Origin: Phoronis australis
Lineage: Eukaryota > Phoronida > Phoronidae
DNA length: 64,000 bases
Assembly: GCA_002633005.1 (NCBI GenBank)
Contig: NMRA01000096.1
Span: 500,614 to 564,613, forward strand
Direction of reading: 5' to 3'
Shown piece by piece: positions 22,401 through 37,400 of this stretch (its first letter is position 1; the number at the start of each line of letters is the position of its first letter). A program made the position numbers and the translations under genes. The notes beneath the pieces are model-generated. The model saw only the letters and a list, made by a program, of their open reading frames with translations. It had not been told where the DNA came from and searched no databases.

Positions 22401-25400
22401 ACCATTACGGAGAATTTACTCTCACTACACAAATGTTGTCTACTGTGAACAAAGTACACACCGACTTAATTTCGATAAACATTCCAGTTTCAAGACAGAC
22501 AACATGTTTACGATTGCTTCCTTACACAGCAAATGGCTAGCAGACATCAACTGCGAAAACAATACAATCTTAGAGGGACATTAACCGTTTTACAGGAAAA
22601 AAAACATTATTGGGATTACTGTTGGATGGGATAAGACTTCTTGAAGGTATTACTTTTGACCAGAGTTATAAAATAATTAAATCCAATGTGATTTTACTAC
22701 AAATTGACAATTCTCGTCAGATATTCCGTGAAATCATAGCCGCTTTCTTTATCATTTAAATAAGTTTAAAATACTCAGGTAGTTTATGTATATGATTTGG
22801 CTCAGTAGCAGAATGTTCGGCTGCTTCTGCACAGCAAGTAGGTTCGATTCTGTGCCACTGCAAATGTTCCTGAAACTGCTTCATTTGACGAAAAATATCC
22901 CGTTAAAGAAAAACTACTCCATGTATAAAACTAACTTTGAACTTCGAACAGACCACCGGCGAGTTGCTTGATACACGATACAGAGCTAAGGTTGATATCA
23001 TCATCGCAAAGCATTGAAAAGTTGATTTAAAGTTTACATTGGGATATCGTTAAATGTCATGAAAACAGTGATCAGTATTAAAACGCATGTGAATCTGGCA
23101 TCAGACCATTGGCTGTAACGAACCATTGGTTAGAATTATCACGAGGGATGGATGACTCCTCCTGCCATTTAACTGTGTGGGGACACCATTTTGTGTCATG
23201 GCGATCGACAAACAGCGACACTAAGATCATTCAAGCTTTTGTGGTACACAGGATAGGGAAAACGTTTAGGGGTTGACAGGAAAGAGCTGTAGCTCATTCA
23301 TAAGCTAAGCCAGACAACAGGAGGAGCCACTAATCCCCCGTGACCATGAGTTGTCAACGGGTGAACGAACAGGGGTTATCACTCACTAAAAGGCAACACA
23401 TGCTAGGCAAAAACGGTGAACGTGGCATTCCCACCTAACCTTGTAAGCCACGGTCAGCTGTTCACAGTTACGGTTCTTGCGAATGTTTTTGATGTTGCCG
23501 ACGAGCTTCCAACGCTGCAGGAACGTGTCGTCTGCCTTCTCTATCATGTAATCGATCAGCTCGCCTTTAGGCAGCGTGTCACAACCAAGGTTGTGAATCA
23601 CAAAGGACATACTCCACCGACCCTGAATATAAAACCAAGCCTCTGCTCAATGCACAGGTTTCCTAAACAACACTAAGCTCGAGAGTTCTGGAAGAAGTCA
23701 AAAGCACCTCAAGTGAATAGCTTGCTCCCCATTTGATGCACTATGTGGGGCAATTGGAGACTTTATACTCACAAGGTGGCGCCAATGAATAGACTCCTTT
23801 TATAACATCTCAATAAAGTAAGAGCTGAAAGCAGTTCATCAGAATGACTGCAGGCATTTCTACAGCTAGGACCACACTAGCACCACCTAGTAAATTTAAA
23901 ATCCCCCATTAAACAGAAAGACGGTAGTCCCACAGGGAGGCATCCACTGACACCGTGAAGGCAGCACGAATGCCCTGCTCTCACACGGTCGAATCACGTG
24001 GGTTTGTTGCCCAGCAACAGTCATCAATTAAGAGCAACCGGTGGTCCCCCCTGCATGTGACACTTACCCCAGTCAGGTCCTCTTCACTGGTAGGGGTGCG
24101 GTCCTCATCACCTTCTTGATATTCTTTGTAGACTAGACTGGAAACAAGACATCTCAACATGTAAATGTACGTTTATACGCAAGATCTCTGCCATATTTCC
24201 TGCCCACTTTAAGGTCCTACAGGATACATGGAAAGGTATACACCATACAAGATCAATGGTATGCTACTTTAATCAATGACACATACACGTATACCACATG
24301 TGAGGAATTCAGCCAATGATAAAGGCTCGCATATTAACTCAAGGACAAAACTTTTACAATCGATGATGTTCAGACAAAAAGAAATTTGAATTCAAGAGTT
24401 TCCAGGTTAGCAGCTTATATTGTCCTTAAATTAGAATTTTCAGGCAATCAACAAAAATAAGATGACAAAAAAGCCGTGACAAAAGCTTCCTTCAAGAGCA
24501 TGTTTGAAACCAGTTATTTTTGATTGCATGTACATGCATGGTGACGGATAAAGCTAATTCCGTCTACACGGGAATGTGCTTCAAATGCCTGTACCAAACA
24601 TGCTTGCTAAACAAGACGACCCACCGCAATACAAGCCAGGTAACAACACAACACCCCACTCCTTATATATACATACACGTATGTGGGCTCCCAGATTCGT
24701 TTGAGTCTCTCCGCCTTTCCACTGCCAGGACCCTGTACGAGCAGTCTCTGCACGTAGTTGAAGATGGTGGCCTGAGGGTTGTCCAGGTGAACCTCCATTT
24801 TGGTCATGCCTGGCAGGTTGGATGCCCTCAGGTAGAGCGCTAGTTTGGGCTGGGGTGCCACGCCCTCATCCTTCTCCGTGGACTCAGATGAAGCACCTGC
24901 AACAAAGTGGATCAGAAACTGTGGTAATATAATCAACGATGATGGATAATTTTACATATTCGAATCAGCGAGTGCAACGTATACATGACAGACACCTAAG
25001 GAATGCATTGTAACAGCGTGGTGAGATGCAACAATGAATTACTGCAAAAATGTTCTCAATAAAGCAACTGAATTGACAGTCACATAGCATCCAGTGCAAA
25101 CTTTAATTAAAACACTAAAACATGAGCACAACGAATACTTTTACAAGCCAAGCAAAACTGTCTTAGTTCTAGCAAATAAAGATAGGTGCGAGCAACATAG
25201 CTTCAAAGTATCAAAACTCATTTAGAGTTTTCAATGATGTCGTAAAAAACATCATGCAGTGAACAGCTGATGCAGACAATGTCTAAAGAAAAATTTAATT
25301 TCCAGAATTTTACTGTGAAATGACATTCATCATGCTTGAACTGAGGAATTCAAAGATTGCAAAATGATACACTTCATTTCCACAATATCATGATGTAGCC

Positions 25401-28400
25401 AACAATCAACATTGTTTTGAGAAGTGACGTGAATCAAGTTAGCACCGATAAAGCCTATGCGCCAGGTTAATTACTCACTCCACCCACAAACCAACTAACC
25501 TGGAGGCGGGATTTCAAAGTCTTGCGTTTGGTTAACATTGGTACGACCCGGTCGAGGGTCAAAGGCTGGAATGAGCGCCGAGAACTGACGCTTCAGCACA
25601 GTCTCGTCATCCCAGTTACGTCGACGCGACCCATTCCTCACGTCTTCCTCCTCTTCATCCTACAAGGGCAAAACAATTGAAATTCACTTTTCAGGTTCAA
25701 ACAATAGCAATTGCCAGGGACCTAGGGCCCATATCATGAAAGTCTGGTCGTAGTTACAGCAGTTGTATGCATGTAATTGCAAACGCGACGCTGTGTTTAA
25801 TGAAGAGCAAATACGTTGCAACTGATGTAAAATTGATAGTGTTGCATATTAAGACTCAATGATTGCCTTCCCAAGCCATGCTAATGAATGAACCAATTAA
25901 AACTAAGTTTTGACTGTCTTAGCTGAAATAGATACTCTAAAATAGGAGCAATGTCAACAGTCTAGTACTAAGACAACTAAGACAAAAACTTTTCCAAACT
26001 TCGTCTACCTGTTCACACCCATAGAAAATCTCCAAATTGCAATTATGATTCAACACGTTATTACTGCAGCAACTCCAATATAGTACAGAACAACTGTAAC
26101 TAGGTCCCTGTACCTTGGCATACATACAGCCTCAAACTGACATGTACAGGTTCTGTAAGACTTTAGAAAAGTTTCCAAAATCGACTGTATTCCGAACACC
26201 ATATCTCAGAAATGGCAAATCCGATTCATATGAAACTTTCAGACACTCTGCTTTAAGCATTATTCTTCAAAAGGAATCGTTTTTACAATGTTCCACTTTT
26301 GTATGAGGGACTATCAAAACAAATCATGTGACCAAACTACTAGCAGATTCGTATAATTCAACAAATCAAATGCTACTGGCCTTGTGTTTTCAGAAAATAT
26401 ATAGTTTTACCAAGCTCCATGATAAAATTTTGTAGATATTTGGCTAAACGTAGACCTGTCGATATGGTCCTACATACCCTTAAAGACGTACTTGCATGCT
26501 TCTAACTATGCTAACGTATAGCGGCAACTGGACGACAATGCTATTTGAACATCATCTACGCTAAACAAAGTCCAGTTGTATTCACTGGGAACTTGTAAAT
26601 GTAAAAACAAAAAATTCTGCAAGTAGGTGATAATGACATACCTTGGGGCTCACATAACCCACATCATGCAGTGTTACTCCCCAACACAACACAACACCAC
26701 ACCACGATACTTACTGGACACTGTTCAGTGATTTATGGTGTATCATTTTCAACACAACAACCTACTTCATATACACTATGTGTAGCTAACTTACTTGACC
26801 AAGCAATCACAGAGATAAGGAATTAGCTAGCAAGTTCCACTTTAACTAAACGGACAACACATACCACCACTTCTTCATAGTCATCATCATCTTCGTTGTC
26901 ATCTTCATTTTCATCGTCTACGTCATCAGGTTCTGGCAAGTCGTCTTCGTCCTCCAACTCCGCCAATAACCGTGAAGCGCGACATGGCTCAGAGAAGTCG
27001 TTGTCGCTCTCGCTGGACGTGGATGTCAGACTCGTGGCCCAGGCGTGACTCAGGCTTGTCATGTTGGTAGCCGTGGTTACAGTTGTCGAAGTACGAGAGT
27101 TGCTCGACGTCAAGTTGGGGAAGCTCTGGGCAGTGCTGAGTAAGTTATCTGAAGTTAAGAGACACACAGGATTAAATTCAACAGAACACTTAAGTATATG
27201 ATACTTTCTAGGAAATCTTATTAGCGAGTAAAAATTATTAAGTACAAGTTCAGAGGAGTCCACTTAATGTCACATCCTGGGTTTCGATGTAAATCATGAT
27301 AATAAGTGGGATACTCAATTAAACAGGTTCAGACTTGTCGGCGATCATATCCACTTTTACAAGCTGACCATGCTAAGTGGAGAGTCTTAGAGTAAGACAG
27401 TTTAACAGGAAATGACCGAGTTTTACCCCTAGTGCTGATGTCCAAGCAGGCAAATGAATTAAAAATGAATTAAGTTGGTTATTAGAGGGAAAAGCATGCT
27501 AATAGGTGGGTTAGAATCGTCTTTTTTTCTGATTTTTTAAATGACAATATCCGGGAATATGACAATAAATCATGAAATCATGTGGAGTTTAATGGGACAT
27601 TCCATGACAATAACCAGGATATTTTCTTATCCGATATGACTTCAAAGAGGCTCCACTGTAAAAGTTTCAATAGTGTGACAATTGGAAAGGTCTTTTAACA
27701 AACTGTGATGTAAACCAATTGACCAAAGCATGCAGTCAACCAGAAGAACAGTAATTTAAAGCTGCATTTTGCTCAGCTTCAGAGGCTAAAAATGAAAATC
27801 GAATTATGGCCTTTTACTCTCAATCACTCAGCCCCATAATATTCCTGCCGTGGTAGGATTTCATTTTCGTTATCAGCAAAAGCATTAAAACATCTTCAGC
27901 GACTCAAGACAATGCTCCAAAGTTCACAGGGGTTCGCCAAATTCGAGAACGGCACAAAAATGACTTGAGTTGGAAACGGAAATAGAATCCAATTATGGTA
28001 AGGAATACTATGAAATTCATTTTTGGTTTTTCCTTTGTAGTCAGATAAATTGGGCTAAGTCGAGCTTTAGCATTTTCAACTCCAAAAGCGAGCTCCATGT
28101 GAAAACTGCATCAAACAAATGAGCTTGCACTATGAAGTTGAAAGACAGATGGATAGTCATGCAACATGGTCTGAAATGAAGCTGATAGCAGAACGAAAAG
28201 GTGCACACCAGAACAGTTCTTAAAGGTACACTGAATGCTGTACGGGAAACATGACTATTACCTTGGGACATCCCGTTTCACACAATGGCGAGTGTTGAAT
28301 GTTTTGATCTAACGCTGCCATGGCAACATAAAATCAGGCCTTAAAATACGTCAAGTTAACGGTTTAAACTCGGGGATTTTTGACCCGCTCATGCAGCACT

Positions 28401-31400
28401 CAATATAACTTTAAGACGATCCATACAAGACTACAGGAAGGAAGACAACTTACTCTGGTTTGAAGCTAATGCCAAGCGAACAAGGCTACTAGCGTTAGTG
28501 CTGCGAGCCATGTTGTTAGTGGCACCGCTGGCTTTACTGTGTCTCGCCGCGGCCGCGAAAGACTCTAGCAAACTGACAGTAGGATCGGAGCTCGCTGGGA
28601 GGTTCGGCACGCTCACGCTCATTGTTGACGTGTTCGAGTTTGACATGTCGAGCTTTCCGGATGACTTGGACGGCGGTTGACCACGCGTGTCATCAGTGGA
28701 ACCGCCAAGTTTAGCACTGAGATTGGTCTTGAACTCGTGAAACACGTCCTCGTCGAAGAGATCAGGAGGAGGGTGGAAAGTGAGAAAGTCGCGAGAACAT
28801 GCTTGATCGGCCAATGGAGCGCAAGCATTATCAACCAATGTCAAATCACCGTCTGTTGAGCTGGGTGCGCGGGCACGAGGATTCTCAGTGGTCGTCGCCA
28901 CATTACTGTTATCGTCGGGCGAGTCAACGGTCACGTGAACCACAGAATCGGAGGAGGTGCGTGGCAGATCAGGTTCGCGACTGGCAAGATGGAGGACGGT
29001 CTCGGCAACACGTTCAGCAGCCTGGATGAAGAAAGAGAAAACAGTGCATCAAAATTCTAGAATACAAAGTGGAATTACAAAATGCGCTACAGAATTTCGT
29101 AACCTGTTTGAAAGTTTAGACAAAATCTCTTTGAAATGTAGCAGTTGGGCATTGAAGAGTGTTATTCTTTGCACAGGCGTACTGATGGACACCCAGCATT
29201 ACTAAATCCCATTCGCCTCACGTCAGCATTTCCACACCCATCTTGACTGCTGAAGACCAGCGTTACACTATCAGCGTATCAATGCGACCACAGCCAACTG
29301 GTCTACTTTAAACATTTACAGTCGCGTTGTCTACCTTCCTCTAACCGATAACGGAATTGCATTAACTAGATTTCCCTGTCAACACTACCCAACACATACA
29401 CTTTTAATCCTGGCGGTCAGATTGTCAGCTGAGGCTGCTTGCTCAGTGCTGGCTACAGTGACGGTGCTCTTGGCTTCTGACACATCACTCAGGCTGGGGG
29501 TGGAGCTACTCTTTCGACTTGTTAGGGTCACCTGCAACATACAGCCATGTACAAGTGACAAAAACTGACACACATGTAATGCAGTCACTGGCTAGTTATG
29601 ACATGTAACACAGTCATTGGCTACTTAATACACTCGAGTAGCCATATTTAAATAGACATCATTGTTTTCACGACAACTCCCACACGCATTTTTGTTTTTT
29701 TGTTGAATGGGACAGATTTCTTGATGTTATTTGCATTAACCAGAGCAATGAATCATCATAATTTGTTTCTCACGCCAATTCTAGCCCTTGTCCACCAGAC
29801 AATAACTGAAATCAAGACTAGTGACTTTTGCCAGTTACATACGCTTAAAATACTCTGCCATCTATTGAGTGGGATTTGGGTTAGCTAGTACAATGTTAAA
29901 CTGCGATGCTGACCTCAGAAATATCAATTTTCTTATTGACGATGCTCCTTTAACTTCTGTCCCACTAAATAAAACCCTGTGAGTGACACATAATTCTGTA
30001 CTAATTGTAATGTTGTCACTGGGATACTGTTTTAGTTTTTCTTACAATTAACCACACCTTTAAGTTCAAGTGACTTTCACAGTTTTAGTCATTTTCTAAT
30101 CTGAACACCCCATCACAAAATGGAAGTTTATAAAGTTCCTTTCAATATGCATGTGGCCTAATTCAGGGTATAAGAGAAATTTTGGTTTCATTTTGTTTTT
30201 CAGAAAAGGTAAATAGCACCGAATAAAAGCTCTATAATACCAAAGCTACAATCAAACATTATTTTAAGAAATTGTGGACATTCACAGAAAATAGAGACCC
30301 TTGAAAACAAAGACCACTTTGGCAATTATTTCTGTCTACATTGGTGAGATTTTATAGCACGGACAAAAGTCTTTTGAACTATAATTTTACATTTTATGTT
30401 CAGAAGGTGCTTTTACCATTTTTATACAGTTTTACGCTACACGTGTGTCATAACAAATGACACGTGTTTTCCAACATCCAGTCGTCTCCTCTTGATCATT
30501 TATATTTACTCATTCATCATCTAATCATGATAGATGTCAAACATAAACCTTTTTTCTAGGGCAAGACTTTCGTGCTCAAAACAAAAAAGGCTCGCACGGC
30601 ACAGGATGTTAACATCCAAAAGTTGTTGACAAGACAGAAACACTGTCACAATCTGCTACGGATTCAAGTAAGACACCGCCCCAATCTCAAGAAAATGACA
30701 CAGTACAAATCACTACTTACTTTGTGTTTATCTGTAGTGGTGGTCATTCCAACACTGGTGGTGACCGGTGTAGACACGGCCTCAGTCGGCTTATTGGACA
30801 TAGACACAAGCTTGATCTTCTCGGGGTCATGAGAGGGGGCCAGGTTCAGGTCGTACTTGCCCTCTGCTCCCATTCTGTAAGAGTTGGACCCGCCGCAGTC
30901 CCAAGTGACATCAATCCAGCCTGCAAACCACACCGTGTTGCAAAAAGCTATAGAATAGATCTATAATTTTCCCAGTTTCCCTTAACTATGAACACTACTT
31001 ACAAAATGTAGCTGTAACTCAGTCTGTTGACCGAGCCATATACATGAAGACACAAAACAAGAATTACGTGTGCAGAGAATATAACTGAAGTCTCTATTAA
31101 TGCACATCAGACAAAATCCATGACAAAATTTTCTATAACAACACGCCAGCCAGACACAATATCCACGTCAACAACTCCTACCATTGTGCAGTTCTCCGGC
31201 CACGGTGCCCTCACCAGGGGGCACACCATCCTGGTCCCGCCACTTCCAGTCCATTCCTCGCATGACCCTCGCCCCCGGCACCATCTGCTTCAACACATGG
31301 GTTCTCACCAGGCGGCGCTGTTTGCGCAGGTTGGCCTCAGCCTCTTTGGCTGCTTTACCTGAGGAAGGAAGTTAGATCCATTTCCTAACACAAGTCACAA

Positions 31401-34400
31401 GATGTATGGGAAGGTGAATCATGCAATGCTTAGTTAATAAAATTTAGCAAAAAGAATGTACATTGATAGCAAAACAACCGGATCAATCACATGACCAAAT
31501 TTCACATGATATAAATGTACAAGGAATCTCAAAAACGCTGTTGAAGTTTTCTAAACTGTCGTTTTGTTTTACTCATCTTTGAATTTTTTTTCACAAAAAG
31601 TCCTATTTTTTGATACTCCCTCATGTAAAAGTGGAACATTCTAAAACCAATTCCTAACAGCATAGTGGAGAACAATGCATAAACCATGATAAAATCTTTC
31701 ATGAGACGCCGTTCTGCCACTTCTGAGATATAATGTTCCAAAGCTGGCTAAAATTGAACATTTTTCTAGACATTCCAACAAAATCTTAAGGAAAGGTTTA
31801 AGTTACTGTGTACTCAAAAACTTAAGCAAGAACAATATTTATACAGAATACACTCTTTAACTNCTATAGAATAGATCTATAATTTTCCCAGTTTCCCTTA
31901 ACTATGAACACTACTTACAAAATGTAGCTGTAACTCAGTCTGTTGACCGAGCCATATACATGAAGACACAAAACAAGAATTACGTGTGCAGAGAATATAA
32001 CTGAAGTCTCTATTAATGCACATCAGACAAAATCCATGACAAAATTTTCTATAACAACACGCCAGCCAGACACAATATCCACGTCAACAACTCCTACCAT
32101 TGTGCAGTTCTCCGGCCACGGTGCCCTCGCCAGGGGGCACACCATCCTGGTCCCGCCACTTCCAGTCCATTCCTCGCATGACCCTCGCCCCCGGCACCAT
32201 CTGCTTCAATACATGGGTTCTCACCAGGCGGCGCTGTTTGCGCAGGTTGGCCTCAGCCTCTTTGGCTGCTTTACCTGAGGAAAGAAGTTAGATCCATTTC
32301 CTAACACAAGTCACAAGATTTATGGGAAGGTGAAGCATGCAATGCTTAGTTAATGAAATTTAGCAAAAAAGAATGTACATTGATTGCAAAACAACAGGAT
32401 CAATCACATGACCAAATTTCACATGATATAAATGTACAAGGAATCTCAAAAACGCCGTTGAAGTTTTCTAAACTGTCGTTTTGTTTACTCATCTTTGAAT
32501 TTTTTTCACAAAAAGTCCTATTTTTTGATAGTCCCTCATGTAAAAGTGGAACATTCTAAAACCAATTCCTAACAGCATAGTGGAGAACAATGCATAAACC
32601 ATGATAAAATCTGAAAGTTTTAAGCGACGCCGTTCTGCCACTTCTGAGATATAATGTTCCAAAGCTGGCCAAAATTGAACATTTTTCTAGTGGTCCAACA
32701 AAATCTTAAGGAAAGGTTTAAGTTACTGTGTAATAAAAACTTAAGCAAGAACAATACAGAATAAACTCTTAACAACTACTAGGTACACTCGACACACAAC
32801 TTAGTCTAGCAGTAGCTTCAAGCCTACATCAGTTCCTCATAACCCACTACTTCTACATAAACAACTGCATGTGTGTATAGTAACCCTAAGCAACAACTGC
32901 CTTCTAAAATTTCATTCAAACCAACACCAAATTACATAATCATTCCAAATAGAAACCCATTCCACATGGCGACGATGTAGTACCTAAGTCATCATAGACG
33001 TGCGAGACGTGGCCGTATATTTCAAAGCCAGACAGTGAGAGATAGTGAGTCTGTTGACTGGCGTTCTTGCCAGTCTGATGGATGCGGATGTGTCGCCAGC
33101 CAATCTTGTCTTCTTTAGGCACTTCCAGGGGCCACGTGTGAGTGGAGCTGAGGGTGAATCAAATAGTGAGGATTGAGGATGAATGAAACAGTTATAGCTG
33201 AATGAACAGACAACAATAATGAGAGCACAAGAAGAACAAAACCTAACCAATGGAAAACACACACGCACACACATTGAGACAGTACCAAAGTGTCTTTGGC
33301 TTGATTCAATTTCTAATTCTGGTGCGCAAGACGGGTCGAGTCGACAGGGACAAAATGCAATTTCTTTCGTGAACGTACATTGCGAAATATTGGATATTTG
33401 GGTGTGTATCATTTTAATAACCCACTGCACAGCAGTGATAATTTGACGCCATGATGGTAGATAATGCTGGAAAATATCCTACTGCATTAAATCCATACTT
33501 TACAAAATGCAGAGCAATGTGTATCAGCTACACTACACTAGCGCCATCCATTGACAAAGCGTATTTCATGTAGCTGTTATACCAGAAAATTGCCACTGGT
33601 GTCACAGAATAATTCAATGGTCTCTACTTTCAGGGGGAAGAAAAATTTAAGAGCCAGCAGGTATCAAATCGACTGCTGATCTTCAAGTTAGGGACATGCT
33701 TTAATTCACAACAAAACTTATAAAGCGCTCCAATAACATAAGAGCACCATGAACACTGCAACAGAGTACAAAGAAAATGTAAATTGCCAGTCAGTTTCCA
33801 CACTGGTCTGTATATTAATTAAAATTTCTGGCAAAAATTCACAGCAAAAATAATGTCACTTGTAGTCTATGGAAAAAATTTCCCTCACAAAATTAATCCT
33901 TTAGCTCAAAAGCAATTCTTTTGAGCTTAGACCTTGAAGTGGATTAGTTCCACAATCTACCCCAAGCTAAGATGATGGGCAGTTGAGGTAAAGTACCCAC
34001 ACATAGATTAATCTCATCACCTACCCTGGCTCATTCAGTGCACAGTCATTCTCATGTGACATCAACACTGTCCAGTTCTGTCCATCCTTAGACACTTCCA
34101 GCTGCCAGTTCCTGAGCGCTGACCGCCCGTAACCACGGGCGTGACGCAGCGTGTACGACGTGGGAATGATGCTAACCCCAAGGTCAATGGCAAACCAGGC
34201 TTTCCTGTGCACAAGGTAAATAGTTAAATACTTGGTTCCCATTTTTAATAGAAGTTCTGACACAAGGCATATATCAGAGGATGACACATTTCAGCACCAA
34301 CACGCATAGGCTTCCATAACACGCCTGCTTTTATTAGAATCATTTTGTCTATTAGAGTCATTGCTTCTAATTAGAAACATTACTGAACACTACAACTGCA

Positions 34401-37400
34401 ATGCAATGGCCCCAACTATATTCCAGGATGAGATAACCTAACCTAGAAGAAATGAATATTAGACAATTTACAACTGATCTCGACTTTTGCTACTTACTTG
34501 TCATCATTGGTGTGACAGTTGAGTGCAGAGCTGTCTCTGCTCAAGATGTCCTCTAGTCGTCCGTATGGCAGGTGACGTCCCTCTGAGCAAGTGACAACCA
34601 CAAGGCCGTACTGAGCAGGGTTCACCCAATCGGTAGTTCTGCAACAAGATATAACAACAACCCTTATTTTTCTGATAAAAATAGACAATAAAAATTGTTG
34701 TCGAGCGTAACCAAAAATCTACAACGGAATTTGCAAGACAAGATTTTCATTTATCTTAGAAAAGTTTCCATTACTTTGGTCCACAAGATGTCACCCCACG
34801 CAGACACTATTTTATCTTATTCTTAGGGCATTCCAGGTATTTCAGGATGAGTGGCCACAACGCACACATGAATATCCCATAGAACAGGGTCACCTAAATG
34901 ATTATAGCTAACTTTACCGCGAATAAAGAAAATACATTATTATGTTCTAAGCCAATTTACAAAAACACATCTGGAAAGTTAAGTAGCACGTGAGGCTGTG
35001 ATCATAATAAAGATGCCCTCCAATCACAACATTATCTAGGGTGAAATCCGTGGATACAAGACACTTGTGAAAATGCAATATCACGCAAGACTGCAAAATC
35101 ACGCGAGTGAAAGGCGAGTGTTTCGCGAGTATTTCCCGGAGGTTACTCCTGTACACTTAGTCACTGGTGTGATTGGTTGCAAAGATTGGAGTATTGAATT
35201 ATGGGATAGAATGCTCTAATTCCGTCCAATAAACAAAGAATTTTGCTGTGAGGGCTTCGCGAGTGTCTTGCGTTTATGGAACGTGGCCTTGGTTGAGGTG
35301 AGTCTTACCTGGCATTCGTGCCAATCCAGTACATTAGACCATTCTCATCAAAGTCTCTCTGATGAGAGAAAGAGAACTTAGCACCAGGTTCTTTGAGCTT
35401 GTGTACAAAGGTGAAGGTTGACCGATCATAGTCGTACCACTGCTTAGCCACCTAAACGAGGTTATAAAACATTTTAATTTTTTTTAACACAACGTTTATA
35501 CACGGGAATTGACAGTGGAAATACATAGTGCAGTTACAATGGTAGTAAAAGATAACCAGTTCTCAACTGCAGAGTTAATTTCCATAACCCAAGAGCAACG
35601 TCGGCCTGTCTCCTGGGTGGTCACACTTCGTTTTTACTGCATGTTAAGTCAACAGCAGGGGTCAATCACCATGATTTGTATAGCTGAGCGACTGGGGTGG
35701 TCTGCGTTCGCAAAAATATTAACAGGATGCCAAACGTACAGAATTGCTAACACTTACCATTTTGAGTAAATATTTTTCTACAGCCGCCACCGTTGTCAGA
35801 GGCTCTACCTTCAGTGTTCGGCCTGAGCTGTCAATAAGGGCCGACTCTCCGGCTGAACGATCCAGTCTGAAGCGCAATCGACGAGTCAGAATCTGCAAGT
35901 AACCAATTACATAAAAGAATTTTCCACTGGAGAATCTAAAGCACATTACATATCGCCTTAAGGTTACAATCATCACTGTTGTTGTTTGTGCACTTCATGG
36001 ATTGTTCAAGTAAGAAGGCTTTACTTGACACGACACTGGGGGGCGCAGACCATCACTTGGAATTACAATGCAATAGAAATGAAACAAGACGGAAATTATA
36101 CAATATTCCTACTGCTGAAGTACATTGAACTTGTCAAAAAGCTGACAAGCTATGATGTGTTAATCACGCTTATATTATAGACACATCAAGAAAAGTTTGA
36201 TCAGAGTATTTCAACAGCCAAACATAGTAGGAAGACAGTGTCAATTCAGAAAATGTGAACATTTTACATGAGAAATTGATGTCAGATCATCATACCTGAA
36301 GGCCATAGCTAGACCCAGTAGCATCATATTGATAGACTGGCAACTTCTCAATAGACTCCAACACAGACACCAGCTTATGGATCAGAGCGACACCTGGTGG
36401 TATGGAGCTGAAAATACATGACACAATTCAGAATGAATGCTTGGTACCTCAGATGCAATGCAGTGTCTTGTGAAATCATCAATACTTACAGTGAGATTGT
36501 GGTACATTCACTGGCAAAGAACAGAAATCGTGCATAATGCACAATTGTAATATAAGTACAGCTTACATGCTGAAGAAAGAGTAACTAAAATGAATAAACA
36601 AAACAAAACAAGGTAATTCACATGCAGAAAAGAACTTACCCATCATCGCTCTCTTTGAAGGCTTTACGGAAAACGTTTCGTCTATGTTGAATTTCTTTTC
36701 TCATTTTCTTATTAGGGGGCTCATCACATTGCTGAAACATTGAAGTAATATCAATGGCACGTCGCTGAAATATTGAAGTAATATCAACAAGACACCAGCC
36801 CAAACTGCCATTAAGTGTTCATATATTCTTATTTAGAAGAAAACATCCAAGTTGAGTTCATACTTGAAATTTATTTCGAGCCGGGCATTCCTTCAAGCTT
36901 ACTAAACATGAGACAGGGTAAAAAAACAGAAATTAAAAAGTTGCGTAACACATTGCAAATTTGACGCAGTCAAAACGCAACAACATCCCTTGTTTTTTTC
37001 CGTTTGCTCAATTAATACACCCCACTTCACAGACGATAAAGCATGATTTGATTAAAGCAAACTTCAGCTACACTAAACGTTTTAAAGAAATCCTGGGAGG
37101 GTTCATTGTAACACAGTTCGACTGTATGGACTACCTTTGAACACTCGATGTTTAACCTGCACTCAACTCAAGATACCTTACAGTTAATAAAGTGAAACTG
37201 TGCGGTTTACCATTAACTTTCGTGTTATTGCTGTTATCGCTGTATTAACTACTGTGCATGACTAAGATATTAGTAAAAAACACCGTCCTGGTCATCTTGA
37301 ACAATTCTTTCCTTTATGTACAACACTAAGAAAGAATACAGTGGCCAGACGTCTCCTTCAAATGGCCGTACTCCACGAACACTACATCCAGAGATCAGAC

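Larger units (their letters stand above)
30949..31862. repeat. Duplicated block 1, left copy (exon 24)
   Basis: It begins CTATAGAATAGATCTATAA and is near-identical to 31864-32775, with scattered substitutions and small indels. A single N at 31863 separates the two. Confidence 0.93.

Noticed and set aside
28498-29205. Plus-strand frames opposite 28.5-29.0 kb
   Set aside because: They are shadows of HECTD1 exon 27, whose minus-strand translation matches human motifs.
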